A stretch of DNA of 47,190 nucleotides from Planctomycetaceae bacterium (GTDB lineage: Bacteria; Planctomycetota; Planctomycetia; Planctomycetales; Planctomycetaceae), in contig JAGQQE010000009.1 in assembly GCA_020426345.1 (NCBI GenBank), forward strand, positions 1 to 47,190, written 5' to 3'. A model generated the notes under the pieces. That model searched no databases. It had not been told where the DNA came from and saw only the letters and a list, made by a program, of their open reading frames with translations. Every line of letters begins with the position of its first letter. Position 1 is the stretch's first letter. The position numbers were made by a program, and so were the translations under genes. Shown piece after piece: positions 18,813-26,205 of this stretch.

Positions 18813-18850
18813 ACAGCGTGCGTTTCAGGCGACAGCGTGCGTTTCAGGCG
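18813..18850. repeat. Tandem 19-bp duplication across the symporter stop codon
   Basis: Two exact copies of acagcgtgcgtttcaggcg lie at 18813-18831 and 18832-18850, between the converging NHL and symporter genes. The symporter stop codon (TGA on the minus strand, 18844-18846) lies in the right copy, and an identical triplet recurs in the left copy. A related phrase, GTTTCAGGCGA, occurs again near 35124. It may be a simple duplication or a small intergenic repeat. Confidence 0.85.
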
Positions 18851-20286
18851 ACACTATCTGCGAGCTTGGCGGGACCAAAGACAGCTCGCCCCACCGGATA
18901 GGCCGCGAATGCTGCAATCATACCAGGCATGAGTTTGAAGATATCGCCGTCGTAACCCGCCATGTTCCAGACGATGACGGTGATAACTCCGGCAAACATC
19001 ATCAGGGTAAACGTGCCGGAAGCGATCGGTACGCGAAACAAGCGCAGCAACAGCGCTGGACCAAGTCCTGCGCCCAGGGCGGACCAGGCAATCAGAACAA
19101 GTGAAAAGACCCCCTGCCCCGCAAAGAGAGCAACCGTGAGTGCAAGAAGTGTCACCGCGACGGTTGATAGTTTGGATGCGTAGTACGAATTCTTCCAGCG
19201 GGGATTCAGATCCTGCGTCACCGCGCCGGAACAAACAAGAATCTGAGAATCCGCGGTCGACATTGTCGCAGAGAACAGTCCGGCCAGCGTCAGACCGATG
19301 AGAACAGGGGGCAGTGTTCGACGCGCCATTTCCGGCATCGCCAGTTCCGTCGCCTGAGACTCTGTCATCCCGGCGGTGAGTGGAATCTCTGTCAGGTCCG
19401 GCATCAGCGCTCGTGCGTACAGGCCGACAGCAATACTGGCGACAAAGAACGGAATGAACCACAGAAAATAGATGGCTCGAGCTCGACCAATATCCCCGAC
19501 TGAACGCAACGCCATAAAACGCACCAGGATATGCGGCTGCCCAATGGCACCGAAGCCTCCAAACACCATGCCCAGCACGTAGAGCGGAAAACCAAATCGC
19601 AGCCCCTGCGGAAAGAAATCCACCAGCGATGCATCCTGCGCTTTGAGATTTGCCCAGACATCCGAAGGAGCCCCGACCTGAAAGCTGGCCGCAATCAGCA
19701 ATGTTGCCATGGCAATGATCATCACGAAGGACTGAGCCGCGTCTGTCCAGATGGAAGCACGAATGCCCCCGGAAAAACAATAGAGCAGCACAATCACTGC
19801 CCCGATCACCGCGCCGGTCTGAGGAGCCCAGCCGAACAAGGCCTGCAGTGCAGTGCTGCCAGCCTTCAATTGAGCAGCAGCGTAAACGGCCAGCAGCAGA
19901 AACGTCATGACGGCAGACAGGATCACAATCCATCGGTGTGACCCCTGAGAGTGATGGCCCAGAAGTCCGGAAACAGTAGCGGTCCCGGAGGATTCCGACT
20001 GAACACGAACCTGCGGATGCACGAGCAGCCAGGCAAGAAAGTCACCGATGACCCAGCCGATCATCATCCAGACAGATTCAATACCGACGCGGTACGTGTA
20101 GGCAATCAAACCGATGAACATGAATCCGCTGTTATTGGTCGCCACCGCAGACAAAGCCGCCAGCCAGGGAGGGATGCTGCGTCCTGCAATCAGGTAGTCC
20201 TCCGTTGTTGACTTGTGTCGTCGCACCGATGCAATGCCAATCGCGACAAACATCAACAGGAACACCAGAAAGCTCACAACAACCAT
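18844..20286 (-). CDS. PutP-type sodium/solute symporter (probable compatible-solute uptake)
   Basis: A 480-residue polytopic membrane protein of the sodium:solute symporter family, with about 12-13 hydrophobic helices. PutP-like signatures include the early ALSAVATNNSGFMFIGL, GGFGAIGQPHILVRFMA, and STADSQILVCSG in helix 8-9, the Na+-binding region. Na+-coupled import of proline or a related compatible solute is the likely role. ATG 20286 is chosen because GGGA lies just upstream; the in-frame GTG at 20295 lacks a ribosome-binding site. The gene diverges from ectA, which supports a function in osmoadaptation and possibly in recapturing leaked ectoine; the substrate is inferred, not shown. Its stop codon lies in a 19-bp tandem duplication. 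Confidence 0.85.
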   Translation of the reverse strand: MVVVSFLVFLLMFVAIGIASVRRHKSTTEDYLIAGRSIPPWLAALSAVATNNSGFMFIGLIAYTYRVGIESVWMMIGWVIGDFLAWLLVHPQVRVQSESSGTATVSGLLGHHSQGSHRWIVILSAVMTFLLLAVYAAAQLKAGSTALQALFGWAPQTGAVIGAVIVLLYCFSGGIRASIWTDAAQSFVMIIAMATLLIAASFQVGAPSDVWANLKAQDASLVDFFPQGLRFGFPLYVLGMVFGGFGAIGQPHILVRFMALRSVGDIGRARAIYFLWFIPFFVASIAVGLYARALMPDLTEIPLTAGMTESQATELAMPEMARRTLPPVLIGLTLAGLFSATMSTADSQILVCSGAVTQDLNPRWKNSYYASKLSTVAVTLLALTVALFAGQGVFSLVLIAWSALGAGLGPALLLRLFRVPIASGTFTLMMFAGVITVIVWNMAGYDGDIFKLMPGMIAAFAAYPVGRAVFGPAKLADSVA

Positions 20287-20299
20287 TATTCCCACTCAA

Positions 20300-20315
20300 C
20301 CGAAAAAACTTTCGG
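20300..20315. other. Short hairpin in the symporter leader
   Basis: CCGAAA (20300-20305) and TTTCGG (20310-20315) form a six-base stem around AAAC. It is 13 bases upstream of the chosen symporter start, so in the mRNA it would sit next to the ribosome-binding region. A regulatory role is only a possibility. Confidence 0.35.
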
Positions 20316-20389
20316 ACCCGCAAACCAAGTAAGACCAAGGCTTTAACCGTTGTGACCAAAGTGATCTCACAGAAACAGACGGATCGCGG

Positions 20390-20417
20390 TTGACGCCACG
20401 ACCTCATTCCTTAGCAT
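20390..20417 (+). promoter_or_regulatory. Candidate promoter of the ect cluster
   Basis: TTGACG at 20390-20395 and TAGCAT at 20412-20417 are separated by 16 bases, resembling a housekeeping-sigma promoter with a weak -10 element. It lies about 65 bases before ectA in the region shared with the divergent symporter. Osmotic induction is known for ect promoters in other bacteria, but nothing here proves it. Confidence 0.35.
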
Positions 20418-20482
20418 TGTTGAGGATCATGTTGAGCGTTTCAAACTCCGCTTCCAACCAATCATCAATTCCAGGCGGATGA

Positions 20483-21010
20483 ATGAAACTCATGGTGTCT
20501 GATCATTCTTTTGAACCACATGTGCGTCGTCCCTGCGTGGATGACGCAAGCGAGATGTGGCGCGTTGTCGCAGAATCGGGAGTGCTTGACTGCAATTCTC
20601 CCTACCTCTATCTGCTCTTGTGCCGTCACTTTCGCGAGACCTGCCTTGTGGCAGAACATGGCAACCAGATCGTGGGATTTGTCTCCGGCTATCGATTGCC
20701 TGAAGCAGGCAACACACTGTTCGTCTGGCAGATTGGTGTGAGTCCGTCAGCTCAGCGCAGGGGTGTGGCCAGCCGATTGCTGCACCATTTGGTGCAGCAG
20801 TGCAGACAATCATGCCTCGAATTCGTGGAAGCAACAGTTTCGCCGTCGAACACGGCTTCTCGGCGGTTGTTTCATTCATTAGCCCGAACACTGAACGTTC
20901 CGTTGACAGAAACTACAGGATTTGAGCAGAAGCATTTCCCGGTTCCTTCAGATGCGAATGCCACACCGCATGAAGCAGAACCTTTGCTGCGGCTTGGTCC
21001 CTTGACTTAA
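20483..21010 (+). CDS. ectA: L-2,4-diaminobutyrate N-acetyltransferase
   Basis: EctA acetylates 2,4-diaminobutyrate to N-gamma-acetyl-diaminobutyrate, the second step of ectoine synthesis. The 175 residues form a GNAT fold. Near the N-terminus are RRPCVDDASEMWRVVAESG and LDCNSPYLYLLLCRHF, which is diagnostic for EctA, then TCLVAEHGNQIVGFVSGYRL and acetyl-CoA motif A, WQIGVSPSAQRRGVASRLL. Length is typical. AGGCGG (20473-20478) lies four bases before ATG 20483, so this start is preferred over the Met three codons later. It is first in the ectABCD run; ectB begins 53 bases downstream. Confidence 0.95.
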   Translation: MKLMVSDHSFEPHVRRPCVDDASEMWRVVAESGVLDCNSPYLYLLLCRHFRETCLVAEHGNQIVGFVSGYRLPEAGNTLFVWQIGVSPSAQRRGVASRLLHHLVQQCRQSCLEFVEATVSPSNTASRRLFHSLARTLNVPLTETTGFEQKHFPVPSDANATPHEAEPLLRLGPLT

Positions 21011-21063
21011 GTGGGTCTGCGGTCAGTTGACGACCGGTGCCCAAAGAAAGATCTCGAGAGAGA

Positions 21064-22320
21064 ATGGAAGAATTTGAACGGCTGGAAAGTAACGTCCGGG
21101 GCTACTGTCGAAGTTTTCCGACAGTCTTCCAAACGGCTTCGGGCGCGACCCTCACGGACGAACAGGGCAAGTCCTATATCGATTTCTTTGCTGGTGCTGG
21201 TGCACTGAATTACGGGCATAACCCGCCGGCGATTCGCGACCGGCTGATTGAATATCTGCGCGGTGACGGCGTCATCCACGCGCTGGACATGTCAACGACG
21301 GCTAAGCGGCAGTTTCTGACGACGCTGGACGAAGTCATTCTGGCTCCTCGCCGGATGGACTACAAAGTCATGTTTCCGGGGCCGACAGGTACCAACGCGG
21401 TTGAAGCCGCGCTGAAGCTGGCTCGCAAGGTCACGAATCGCCACAACATCATTTCCTTTACTAACGGCTTTCATGGTATGACGCTGGGATCGCTGGCCCT
21501 GACAGGAAATGCATCCAAGCGAGCTGGTGCAGGTGTGCCGCTCAACAACGTCGTCCATATGCCTTATTGCGACTATCTGGGTCTCGACGCCAGTACAACG
21601 AATGCACTCGAGCGGTATCTGGAAGACACAAGCAGCGGCGTCGATATTCCGGCCGCATTTATCCTGGAAACGGTTCAGGCTGAAGGCGGCGTGAATATTG
21701 CCAGCACCCAGTGGCTGGCAGAGATTCAGCGGCTGGCCAAGCACTACGGAATACTTCTTATCATTGACGACATTCAGGTTGGTTGCGGACGCACGGGACG
21801 TTTCTTCAGCTTCGAAGGAATGGGGCTCGATCCCGACATCATTTGCCTTTCCAAGTCACTTTCCGGATTCGGGCTGCCCCTGGCAATCACTTTGTTGAAG
21901 CCGGAGCATGATGTTTTCTCTCCGGGAGAACACAATGGCACGTTCCGCGGACATAACGCAGCATTTGTGACTGCGACTGCCGCACTGGATCTCTACTGGA
22001 AAGATCATGTTCTGTCTTCGGACGTCAATCGAAAAGCGAAACTCATCCGTGAAGTTCTCCTGAACATCGCGGACGAATTCGATGGCAGCAGCGTGCGTGG
22101 TCGGGGCATGATTCAGGGCATCGAGTTCGAATGTGCCGACACGGCAACAGAAATTTCCAGGGCTGCGTTTCAGGCTGGCCTGATCATCGAAACCGCTGGT
22201 CCAAGAGATGAAGTGCTGAAGGTCCTTCCACCTCTGACCATTCCGGATCAGCAACTGCTCGAGGGGTTGCAGATTGTTACCGAGTGCAGTCAGCAGATTC
22301 AGACAAATTCCGTCGGTTGA
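21064..22320 (+). CDS. ectB: Diaminobutyrate-2-oxoglutarate transaminase
   Basis: EctB converts aspartate beta-semialdehyde to 2,4-diaminobutyrate using glutamate and PLP, the entry step to ectoine. The 418 residues belong to class-III aminotransferases: FFAGAGALNYGHNPP, PGPTGTNAVEAALKLAR (cofactor phosphate region), LIIDDIQVGCGRTGRFFSF (the D that contacts the PLP pyridine nitrogen), and the PLP lysine Lys264 in CLSKSLSGFGLPLA. ATG 21064 gives MEEFERLESNVRGYCRSFP, the usual EctB opening; an upstream in-frame GTG at 21037 would add nine residues. GAGAG precedes the start closely. It lies second in the cluster, 152 bases before ectC. Confidence 0.96.
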   Translation: MEEFERLESNVRGYCRSFPTVFQTASGATLTDEQGKSYIDFFAGAGALNYGHNPPAIRDRLIEYLRGDGVIHALDMSTTAKRQFLTTLDEVILAPRRMDYKVMFPGPTGTNAVEAALKLARKVTNRHNIISFTNGFHGMTLGSLALTGNASKRAGAGVPLNNVVHMPYCDYLGLDASTTNALERYLEDTSSGVDIPAAFILETVQAEGGVNIASTQWLAEIQRLAKHYGILLIIDDIQVGCGRTGRFFSFEGMGLDPDIICLSKSLSGFGLPLAITLLKPEHDVFSPGEHNGTFRGHNAAFVTATAALDLYWKDHVLSSDVNRKAKLIREVLLNIADEFDGSSVRGRGMIQGIEFECADTATEISRAAFQAGLIIETAGPRDEVLKVLPPLTIPDQQLLEGLQIVTECSQQIQTNSVG

Positions 22321-22412
22321 TTTCTCGTCCGTGCCGCGATCGCCGCAAAAGCATGGCGTTTCATGCGGTGGTTGACGCTCGGAATACCGACGTTGCTCGA
22401 AAAAGTAAGAGA

Positions 22413-22427
22413 CGCGCACTGTGCGCG
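22413..22427. promoter_or_regulatory. Inverted repeat between ectB and ectC
   Basis: CGCGCAC (22413-22419) and GTGCGCG (22421-22427) flank a single T, giving a near-perfect 15-bp palindrome 45 bases before ectC. It could be a protein operator; the one-base centre makes a simple RNA hairpin less likely without opening inner pairs. The 152-base ectB-ectC gap is unusually long for this cluster, so a control point here is plausible but unproven. Confidence 0.4.
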
Positions 22428-22472
22428 GACCGCTTCCGATGAAACTCTAAATTCCCGGAGAGACGCAAGCAA

Positions 22473-22892
22473 ATGATTGTCCGCTGCCTTGATCAGCTGT
22501 CCGAAACAGATCGAGAAACCAAAGCCGAAACGTGGAGCAGTCGGCGCTTTCTGCTGAAATCCGACGGCATGGGGTTTTCGCTGCACGACACCATCATCCA
22601 CGCGGGAACGCGCACGGAGATGCATTATCGAAACCATCTGGAGGCCGTGTATTGCATCGAAGGGGCAGGCACCCTGACAGATCTCACCAACAATTCTGTG
22701 CACCAAATTCAGGCTGGCACAATGTACGCACTAAACGGTCACGAAAAACATATTCTGGTTGCACACGAACGTATGCGGATGGTCTGTGTGTTCAACCCGC
22801 CACTGGTTGGACCGGAAACTCACGACGCAGACGGCGTCTATCCCCTGCTGACGGATGTCTCTGGCAAAACACACCAGCCCACCAATGCGTAG
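22473..22892 (+). CDS. ectC: L-ectoine synthase
   Basis: EctC cyclises N-gamma-acetyl-diaminobutyrate to ectoine by water elimination. It is a small cytoplasmic cupin. The 139 residues show MIVRCLDQLSETDRET, the block WSSRRFLLKSDGMGFSLHDT, the metal-site region TEMHYRNHLEAVYCIEGAG, GTMYALNGHEKHIL and VCVFNPPLVGPETHDADGVY, all characteristic of EctC. The metal ligands expected in the family (E in HLEAVYC, Y in GTMYAL and H in GHEKH) are present. GGAGAG lies about ten bases before ATG 22473. It is third in the cluster. Confidence 0.97.
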   Translation: MIVRCLDQLSETDRETKAETWSSRRFLLKSDGMGFSLHDTIIHAGTRTEMHYRNHLEAVYCIEGAGTLTDLTNNSVHQIQAGTMYALNGHEKHILVAHERMRMVCVFNPPLVGPETHDADGVYPLLTDVSGKTHQPTNA

Positions 22893-23022
22893 GCCGAACG
22901 GCAGCAAATTCTGCAGGGGAAGATTTCCATCGACGACGATGGGTGCGGTGAATTTCCCTTTGTTCGACGCTTAGCATTCTCCCGAAAACATCTGAACTCG
23001 AACTCCCGGAATCTTACGGACG

Positions 23023-23919
23023 ATGACAACACAATCTCTCGCCACTGATCCATACCATTCGCGCACTTCTGAAACATGGTCGGCTGCTGACCGAGTTGAC
23101 CCCGTGGTATGGTCTGAGAACGATGGACCACTGACGCAGCAGGAAGTGGAGTCCTATGAACGGGACGGCTTTCTGTTCTGTCAGGACCTGATTCATCAGG
23201 ACGAAGTGCAGTCATTGCTGGATGAAGCCACCGGACTTGCTGACAACTGGCCCAGCCAACAGCCAGGCCTGGTGCGAGAGCCGGACTCCCGCATTGTTCG
23301 ATCGATTTTTCAGCTGCATAGACACAGCGATCTCTTTCAACGCATGTTTGCAGACGAACGCTTACTAGCCCGAGTGACTCAGCTGCTGGGCTCAGACGTT
23401 TACATTCACCAGTCCCGGATCAATTACAAGCCGGCGTTGAATGGAAAGGAATTCTTCTGGCATTCGGATTTTGAAACGTGGCACGTCGAAGATGGCATGC
23501 CTCGAATGCGTGCCATCAGTGTGTCAGTCTTTCTGACAGAAAGCCATGAATTCAATGGGCCGCTGATGCTGATTCCCGGTTCACATCAGACCTACATCCG
23601 ATGTGCCGGTGAGACCCCTGAAAATCATTACGAACATTCACTGCGTCGGCAGGAATACGGCGTACCAACAGAGGATGCGTTGAAACTTCTGACAGAAAAC
23701 GCATCGATTGTCGCCCCGAAAGGTCCCGCTGGGTCAGTAGTCTTCTTCGAGTGCAACACGATGCACGCATCCTGCGGAAACCTGAGCCCGCAGCCTCGCA
23801 TTAACCTGTTCGCTGTTTACAACAGCGTTCACAACACTCTGGAAGCTCCCTTTTGCGACCAGCCACCGCGCCCGGATTTTCTGGCAGACCGGAATTTTCA
23901 TTCACTGCGATTGAAATGA
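23023..23919 (+). CDS. ectD: Ectoine 5-hydroxylase
   Basis: EctD is an Fe(II)/2-oxoglutarate dioxygenase that hydroxylates ectoine to 5-hydroxyectoine, using O2. The 298 residues include GFLFCQDLIHQDEV, the EctD signature FFWHSDFETWHVEDGMPRMR, and NGPLMLIPGSHQTY. Iron ligands are His147, Asp149 and His248 (NTMHAS), almost the same numbers as in characterised EctD proteins. Phe and Trp residues in the signature line the ectoine pocket in known structures. It starts 130 bases after ectC and is probably last in the operon. No specialised aspartokinase (ask_ect) or ectR gene is in the cluster, so general aspartokinase would supply precursor. Confidence 0.96.
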   Translation: MTTQSLATDPYHSRTSETWSAADRVDPVVWSENDGPLTQQEVESYERDGFLFCQDLIHQDEVQSLLDEATGLADNWPSQQPGLVREPDSRIVRSIFQLHRHSDLFQRMFADERLLARVTQLLGSDVYIHQSRINYKPALNGKEFFWHSDFETWHVEDGMPRMRAISVSVFLTESHEFNGPLMLIPGSHQTYIRCAGETPENHYEHSLRRQEYGVPTEDALKLLTENASIVAPKGPAGSVVFFECNTMHASCGNLSPQPRINLFAVYNSVHNTLEAPFCDQPPRPDFLADRNFHSLRLK

Positions 23920-23951
23920 ATTGTCGCATGGAGAATGAAGGGCAACTCACA

Positions 23952-23989
23952 GAAACTGTCCACGGCGTGTCTGAAGACCAGACAGTTTC
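23952..23989. terminator. Stem-loop between ectD and the convergent esterase gene
   Basis: GAAACTGTC (23952-23960) pairs perfectly with GACAGTTTC (23981-23989) around a 20-base loop. It lies 32 bases after the ectD stop and 24 bases before the 3' end of the convergent gene. The flanks are only weakly T-rich, so efficient intrinsic termination is uncertain. Confidence 0.5.
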
Positions 23990-24013
23990 AAACTTGTCAC
24001 TCTTCGTGCGTTA

Positions 24014-25720
24014 TCATTCCTGATGCCATGCATTCCACTGTTCATCAATCCATCCGGCATCTGCGGGCCCATCAATAATCAGGTATCGATACCGGCTTTC
24101 ATACGGGTGAGCCTTTTCGATACTGAATTCACCATCCACGCATGGTGAGAAAGCAAAATAGGGTTTCGTCGGGTGCAGTCGGGCAGCCTGAGGCGCTCGA
24201 TAGTTGTGTGAATGAGAGAGAACAGCGATCGTCACCGGTTGACGACTGAGTTTGCCGGTCATTGAAACCCAACGGGTATGTTCGTGGTTGCCTTTGATTC
24301 GATCTGAGCCTGAATCATTCAGGAAGGTCGATCCGAGGAATTCGGGCGAAACATCCTTGTCGTGTATTTTCCTGACATCCGAATCTGACTGCGTCAGCCA
24401 TTCGACGGGGCCTCGCACCGCATGGCCTCCATAGTGATACTCATGAAGCTGCAACGGCAGGTCAGTTTGATTGACCTGCGTCGACTGAAGATCAAACGCG
24501 TGCCACACACCGCTGGTCGGCAGCACGGTCACTTTCCAGCGTTCGCGAAGGATGTCAACGACGGGATCGGTCTCAGTTCGATGAATCAGGTCCACTTCAA
24601 ATCCGACATTCTGCCCATCCGCTGAAGTGCTGATGACTCGCTGATGAAGTACTCGGCCCGTCCCGCCGGCCAGGTTCCAGAAATCAATCTTTCGGTTGTT
24701 CCAGGTCGTCCGGACCCATGCCGAAAAAATTCCGTGCTGGTGAGCATGATCGAAAGGAAACGCAGCAGTCACAATTCCTCCGTCCGGGGACATGACCGGG
24801 TGAAGAAAACCACTGCGATGGTAAACAGGATTGATCCCTTCAGGTACCGGAGGCGACACCTTGTTGTAGACAAGAACTACACGATCTCGATTGCGGATCG
24901 TGATTGTGTCTGCGGTTTCTTCAAGGCTCAGAGAGCCGTTCGAGATATTCCCTTCATAAGGTTGTGGCACAGCTGAGGCTGCAAGCTTTTCGGCATCGAA
25001 GCACGCTTCAAGTGATGGCACCTTTTTCAGTAATTCAGTCACAACGAGTGGCGCAACTGCACGGCTGCCGTCGAGATTCAGATGCGTGTGATCGGCACCG
25101 TCTTCCGTCATCGGTTCAAACGCACGGAATGCAGTGGGCCCCAGAAGCTCACACTGTCGAATGCTGGACGTGTGCAAATCAATCACAGGAATCTGCTTTT
25201 CCCCGGCCACAATCAGAGTTGCCTGCGCGTATTCTTCCAGTGACGGAACGATTTTCTGACCGTCCCACTTCCGACGGGTCAGGGATGTGAGCAACACAGG
25301 CTGGATTCCAGCTGTCCTCGCCTCGTCGACATATTGTCGCAGATGGTCCCGAAATTCTGTTTCTGGTTTCGATTCACGTTCCGGCCCTTTGCCAGGCTGG
25401 TCGTTGTGGCCAAATTGAATCAGCAGGTAATCAGGCTTCAGGTCCAGACATTTCTTCCACCAGCCTTCCGTCCGATAACTTCGAGAACTGCGTCCCCCCC
25501 TGGCCATGTTGATACACCTGGCACCTTCGTTCAGCAATTCCGCGAAACCAGCGCCCCACCCTGCCTTGTCTGTCACCGTCGAATCACCGGCAAGAACAAA
25601 CAGCGGCTTACTGTCCTGCCCACCGGAATCGAGGGGCGACTGAGCCATTAAAGTTGTGGCAGGCACGGAAACACAAAGCAGAACTGCGACAAAAAGAAGT
25701 CGACCCTGGTGTGTTGTCAT
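24014..25720 (-). CDS. Secreted SGNH-hydrolase esterase fused to a DUF6807 (PmoA-like) domain
   Basis: A 568-residue exported protein. A signal peptide (about 1-26) is followed by a rhamnogalacturonan-acetylesterase-type SGNH domain (about 38-235). It has nucleophile Ser47 in LAGDSTVTD, Gly75 in ARGGRSS, Asn106 in IQFGHND and the Asp210/His213 pair in DHTHLN, so it should be an active carbohydrate deacetylase. From about 285 to 565 is a DUF6807 (methane oxygenase PmoA family) domain with PVYHRSGFLHPVMSPDGG, DHAHQHGIFSAW and DFWNLAGG; its function is unknown. It is probably periplasmic or extracellular and used on plant or algal polysaccharide. It converges with ectD and has no polysaccharide-gene neighbour. 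Confidence 0.85.
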   Translation of the reverse strand: MTTHQGRLLFVAVLLCVSVPATTLMAQSPLDSGGQDSKPLFVLAGDSTVTDKAGWGAGFAELLNEGARCINMARGGRSSRSYRTEGWWKKCLDLKPDYLLIQFGHNDQPGKGPERESKPETEFRDHLRQYVDEARTAGIQPVLLTSLTRRKWDGQKIVPSLEEYAQATLIVAGEKQIPVIDLHTSSIRQCELLGPTAFRAFEPMTEDGADHTHLNLDGSRAVAPLVVTELLKKVPSLEACFDAEKLAASAVPQPYEGNISNGSLSLEETADTITIRNRDRVVLVYNKVSPPVPEGINPVYHRSGFLHPVMSPDGGIVTAAFPFDHAHQHGIFSAWVRTTWNNRKIDFWNLAGGTGRVLHQRVISTSADGQNVGFEVDLIHRTETDPVVDILRERWKVTVLPTSGVWHAFDLQSTQVNQTDLPLQLHEYHYGGHAVRGPVEWLTQSDSDVRKIHDKDVSPEFLGSTFLNDSGSDRIKGNHEHTRWVSMTGKLSRQPVTIAVLSHSHNYRAPQAARLHPTKPYFAFSPCVDGEFSIEKAHPYESRYRYLIIDGPADAGWIDEQWNAWHQE

Positions 25721-26205
25721 ATCAGGTTATCCGAGAAGTTATCCGCGAACTTGAAGTCAGGAGTCATGGAAACGCGGGCGGTAAAGCCAGTCTGCCGCCG
25801 TTCAATTGGAGTCACTGCGTCAGCCATTTTGTGACAGATTCTCACAGATTTGCTTCATGACGGGAACTGGCAGGCGGAGGACAGCCGATTTCTACCCGGA
25901 ACAGACTCCGACCCGAAGCGAATCTGGCGAGCAGGAGTCCTTCGAATGCGGAACCTAAGTCTTTCTGACGGCAAATCGATCGGTTCGGCTTCTGTCAACG
26001 CGCTGCGCTGATGTAAATTCCGCCTTACTGCTTTGTCCAGCCATGAAACCGGGGACCAGGATTAGCTATTGAACGCCACGCAACGGCCTAAAACCCGTCA
26101 GCGTGTTCCGGCTGGTCACATAAGCCCCGGTTCCTGACGTTGACGAGGCATTGCGTTACCTTTCGGTCAGCCATAACACTGTTCTGTGATCAGCGATCAA
26201 ACGTC
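25721..26205. other. 485-base divergent region upstream of alaS
   Basis: The gap between the esterase fusion (left) and alaS (right) holds no convincing gene or RNA. An open frame runs into alaS from TTG 26140, but those 22 residues are absent from normal AlaS starts. No T-box (uncharged-tRNA sensor) features, such as the AGGGUGGNACCGCG-type core, were recognised before alaS. Confidence 0.4.

Noticed and set aside
25721-26205. T-box leader upstream of alaS
   Set aside because: The T-box core and a specifier-like structure were not recognised; T-boxes are also uncommon in this kind of genome.
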